Below are positions 7,014-8,073 of a stretch of 8,073 bases of DNA, one piece after another. The position numbers and the translations under genes were made by a program. The stretch is from Deltaproteobacteria bacterium RIFCSPHIGHO2_02_FULL_40_28 (GTDB lineage: Bacteria > UBA10199 > 2-12-FULL-40-28). The notes under the pieces were generated by a model, which did no database searches, was not told where the DNA came from, and worked only from the letters and a program-made list of their open reading frames with translations. The first letter of the stretch is position 1. Every line of letters begins with the position of its first letter. The DNA lies in the NCBI GenBank assembly GCA_001798135.1, contig MGRJ01000013.1:1-8073 (forward strand), read 5' to 3'.

Positions 7014-7103
7014 AATGGGAGCCAGAGCTCCTATGCGAGGTGCTATGCAAACTTTTGTAAGAAACGTAGCGTAGGGGCAACCCCCCGTGGTTGCCCAAAT
7101 CAC
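7003..7103 (+). repeat. Direct repeat, copy 2 (untranslated remnant of gene end)
   Basis: A near-identical copy of 6833-6934 carrying a second, out-of-context copy of the dehydrogenase gene's last codons (MGARAPMRGAMQTFVRNVA plus stop). No start codon in a plausible context precedes it, so it should not be expressed as a separate product. It ends abruptly where the family X copy begins at about 7102. Confidence 0.92.
7071..7103 (+). repeat. Truncated REP pair (element B), left hairpin only
   Basis: Starts GTAGGGGCAACC and forms the intact left hairpin GGGCAACC / GGTTGCCC. It stops after AAATCAC, just where full copy 1 would enter its right hairpin. The right half is replaced by the family X element, consistent with an insertion or deletion junction at about 7102. 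Confidence 0.82.
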
Positions 7104-7148
7104 TCCTCACCCCTCGATTTTTCTCGGGGTTCGTCAGACAGTCCTCGG
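7102..7148 (-). repeat. Family X element, copy 2 (shares core with the rnc-era hairpin)
   Basis: Read on the minus strand, it begins CCGAGGACTGTCTGACGA (7148-7131), matching 17 of 18 nt at 1845-1862, and ends GAGGAGT (7108-7102), as in copy 1 (1871-1877). Between these two constant blocks copy 1 has 8 nt. This copy has 22 nt forming a small hairpin with ACCCC / GGGGT arms. The outer 21-bp arms of copy 1 are absent. It lies just downstream of pgsA in the transcript sense. Confidence 0.75.
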
Positions 7149-7186
7149 AATTAAAAAATTAAAGGTATCCTCCATGCCACCCATTT

Positions 7187-7783
7187 TTATTTTCTTCTTT
7201 CCCCAAATCTTAAAAACTTATACCCCATGTACCCATACTGCATAGCGGTAATCAGGGTAAGACTTGCTGCAATGAGAAGAACATCATCCTGAAAATTTTG
7301 AATGAGTCCCAGGTTTAACTCCATCTCAGATAAAGCTCCTCGGCTAACCATGACCTCTAAAAATGAAATAATAAGAACTCCAATCTGAGAAGTGGTAGCT
7401 AATTTAGAAAGCAGGGTTGGTTTGTAATACAATCTTATTTTAAGAATAACCGATAAAACCCCGGCTCCAAAAACAATTCCAACATCTCTTCCAATCACAA
7501 GCCAAGTAAAACTTTGTGGAATGCTTCCCAAATAAGTTAAACATAAAAGACTTAAAAGCATCAGAAACTTGTCTGCCAGGGGATCAAGCATGGAACCAAG
7601 ACGGGTTCTTTGGTTGAATTTTCTGGCAACAAAGCCATCCAACATGTCGGTTAAACAAGCTGTAATGAGTACAATGATGGAGGCTTGGTAATGTTTTATG
7701 GCAAAGAGGTAAATAAAAATAGGAACCAGGAAAAATCTACTGATGGTAATCCAGGTGGCAGCAGTAATACGTCGTATAGCCAT
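7187..7783 (-). CDS. pgsA: CDP-alcohol phosphatidyltransferase, probably phosphatidylglycerophosphate synthase
   Basis: Inner-membrane enzyme that probably transfers a phosphatidyl group from CDP-diacylglycerol to glycerol 3-phosphate, the first committed step to phosphatidylglycerol and cardiolipin. The CDP-alcohol motif D-x2-D-G-x2-A-R-x8-G-x3-D-x3-D is perfect: D46, D49, G50, A53, R54, G63, D67 and D71. Hydrophobic stretches at about 17-45, 74-86, 93-114, 133-146 and 167-182 fit a multi-span membrane protein. From the ATG at 7783 it has 198 residues, a normal length, and the start aligns with known PgsA N-termini. The frame stays open to an ATG at 7945, but that extra stretch is translated dispersed repeat (it contains DSRLHGND) and is not part of the gene. 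No clear Shine-Dalgarno precedes 7783. A cardiolipin synthase of the same superfamily is the main alternative. Confidence 0.85.
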   Translation of the reverse strand: MAIRRITAATWITISRFFLVPIFIYLFAIKHYQASIIVLITACLTDMLDGFVARKFNQRTRLGSMLDPLADKFLMLLSLLCLTYLGSIPQSFTWLVIGRDVGIVFGAGVLSVILKIRLYYKPTLLSKLATTSQIGVLIISFLEVMVSRGALSEMELNLGLIQNFQDDVLLIAASLTLITAMQYGYMGYKFLRFGERRK

Positions 7784-7858
7784 AAAAATAAGAAGATATA
7801 TTAAATATTCGCTTGAATAAAGAAGATTTGGTAAGGAGAAGTATTTGATCCCTCTGTC

Positions 7859-7878
7859 ATTCCCGTGTAAACGGGAAT
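7859..7878. repeat. ATTCCC-N8-GGGAAT palindrome (dRS3-like)
   Basis: A 20-nt palindrome with 8-nt arms ATTCCCGT / ACGGGAAT around GTAA. It matches the ATTCCC-N8-GGGAAT pattern of the dRS3 repeat described in Neisseria. Similar palindromes occur in many other genomes, so this does not imply Neisseria ancestry. It lies 76 bp upstream of the pgsA start and is followed by a 4-bp CGGG-CAT-CCCG hairpin (7894-7904) that abuts the next REP pair. Confidence 0.78.
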
Positions 7879-7903
7879 CCATCTGTGTCATCGCGGGCAT
7901 CCC

Positions 7904-7961
7904 GTAGGGGCAACCCCCTGTGGTTGCCCATAATCGGGCAGGCACAGGGGCCTGCCCCTAC
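7904..7961 (+). repeat. REP pair (BIME-like element B), copy 3, intact
   Basis: 58 nt from GTAG to CTAC. The left hairpin is GGGCAACC-CCCTGT-GGTTGCCC and the right hairpin GGGCAGGC-ACAGGG-GCCTGCCC, separated by ATAATC. The two loops are exact reverse complements, and the two stems differ at two base pairs with compensating changes on both sides. It lies between the minus-strand gene at the right edge and pgsA. Confidence 0.9.
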
Positions 7962-7972
7962 AATTAATTGGG

Positions 7973-8073
7973 TTATTGCAATGACGGCAAGGGGTTCGCA
8001 ATAAAAGAATGGACCCGCCCTGGATTTTGGGCTTCGATGAGCCAGAGTTGATCCAATAAAGGATCAAAACATA
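7973..8073 (-). CDS. C-terminal end of an unidentified minus-strand gene (partial)
   Basis: A minus-strand frame open from the right edge ends at a TAA (7975-7973). Its last 32 codons read like a soluble protein tail, including FDPLLDQLWLIEAQNPG and ending in IANPLPSLQ. I do not recognise the family. Its stop lies 11 bp from the REP pair that precedes pgsA, which fits an upstream neighbour of pgsA on the same strand. With so few codons it could be chance, and the last few residues may be repeat-derived because TGCCGTCATTGCAAT resembles common dispersed-repeat sequence. Confidence 0.4.
   Translation of the reverse strand, partial: CFDPLLDQLWLIEAQNPGRVHSFIANPLPSLQ

Noticed and set aside
6816-7148. 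CRISPR array
   Set aside because: The repeats are heterogeneous palindromes without uniform spacers, and no cas genes are present.
7150-7186. Possible terminator after pgsA (minus strand): weak GGT/ACC stem followed by a T-rich run
   Set aside because: Only about four base pairs can form, too weak to call.
7174-7245. Plus-strand 23-codon frame (MPPIFIFFFP...) with AAAGG 8 nt upstream
   Set aside because: It overlaps the 3' end of pgsA antisense, and its hydrophobic composition is what a reverse reading of that gene gives by chance.

Overview
This AT-rich window looks like a chromosomal segment of a Gram-negative bacterium. The core genes have close homologues everywhere, so the phylum cannot be fixed from the sequence. 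The dispersed palindromes resemble those I associate with uncultured proteobacterial or deltaproteobacterial-type genomes, but that is an impression, not a result.

Layout. On the plus strand, positions 2-1030 hold the 3' part of a tRNA methylthiotransferase (mtaB type, cut by the left edge). Ribonuclease III (rnc, 1068-1817) and the GTPase Era (era, 1924-2826) follow. These form a compact RNA-processing and ribosome-maturation block. A 94-nt hairpin element fills the rnc-era gap, with 21-bp arms that begin directly after the rnc stop codon. Next comes a gene with the only strong Shine-Dalgarno in the window (2900-6904). It encodes a 1334-residue protein whose second half is a recognisable Glu/Leu/Phe/Val (ELFV) dehydrogenase; its roughly 650-residue first half I do not recognise. 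On the minus strand are a CDP-alcohol phosphatidyltransferase (pgsA-like, 7187-7783) and, at the right edge, the last codons of an unidentified gene (7973-8073).

Repeats. About 330 bp around the 3' end of the giant gene (6816-7148), and about 100 bp upstream of pgsA (7859-7961), are built almost wholly from palindromic repeats. One family has the form GTAG + hairpin, often as an inverted pair ending in CTAC, which is the architecture of REP/BIME elements. A second family shares an 18-nt core with the rnc-era hairpin. A third fits the pattern ATTCCC-N8-GGGAAT. One REP lies in frame inside the giant gene and a second supplies its stop codon, so the last residues of that protein come from or border repeat DNA. 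The region has also undergone a roughly 170-bp tandem duplication.

How the parts work together. mtaB, rnc and era are housekeeping translation genes probably read as one unit, and the intervening hairpin is a plausible RNase III target. The giant dehydrogenase appears to be expressed separately. It converges on pgsA, with the REP cluster between the two. I see no defence system, transposase, CRISPR array, tRNA or rRNA. The most unusual items are the giant dehydrogenase and the structured repeats that have invaded coding sequence.
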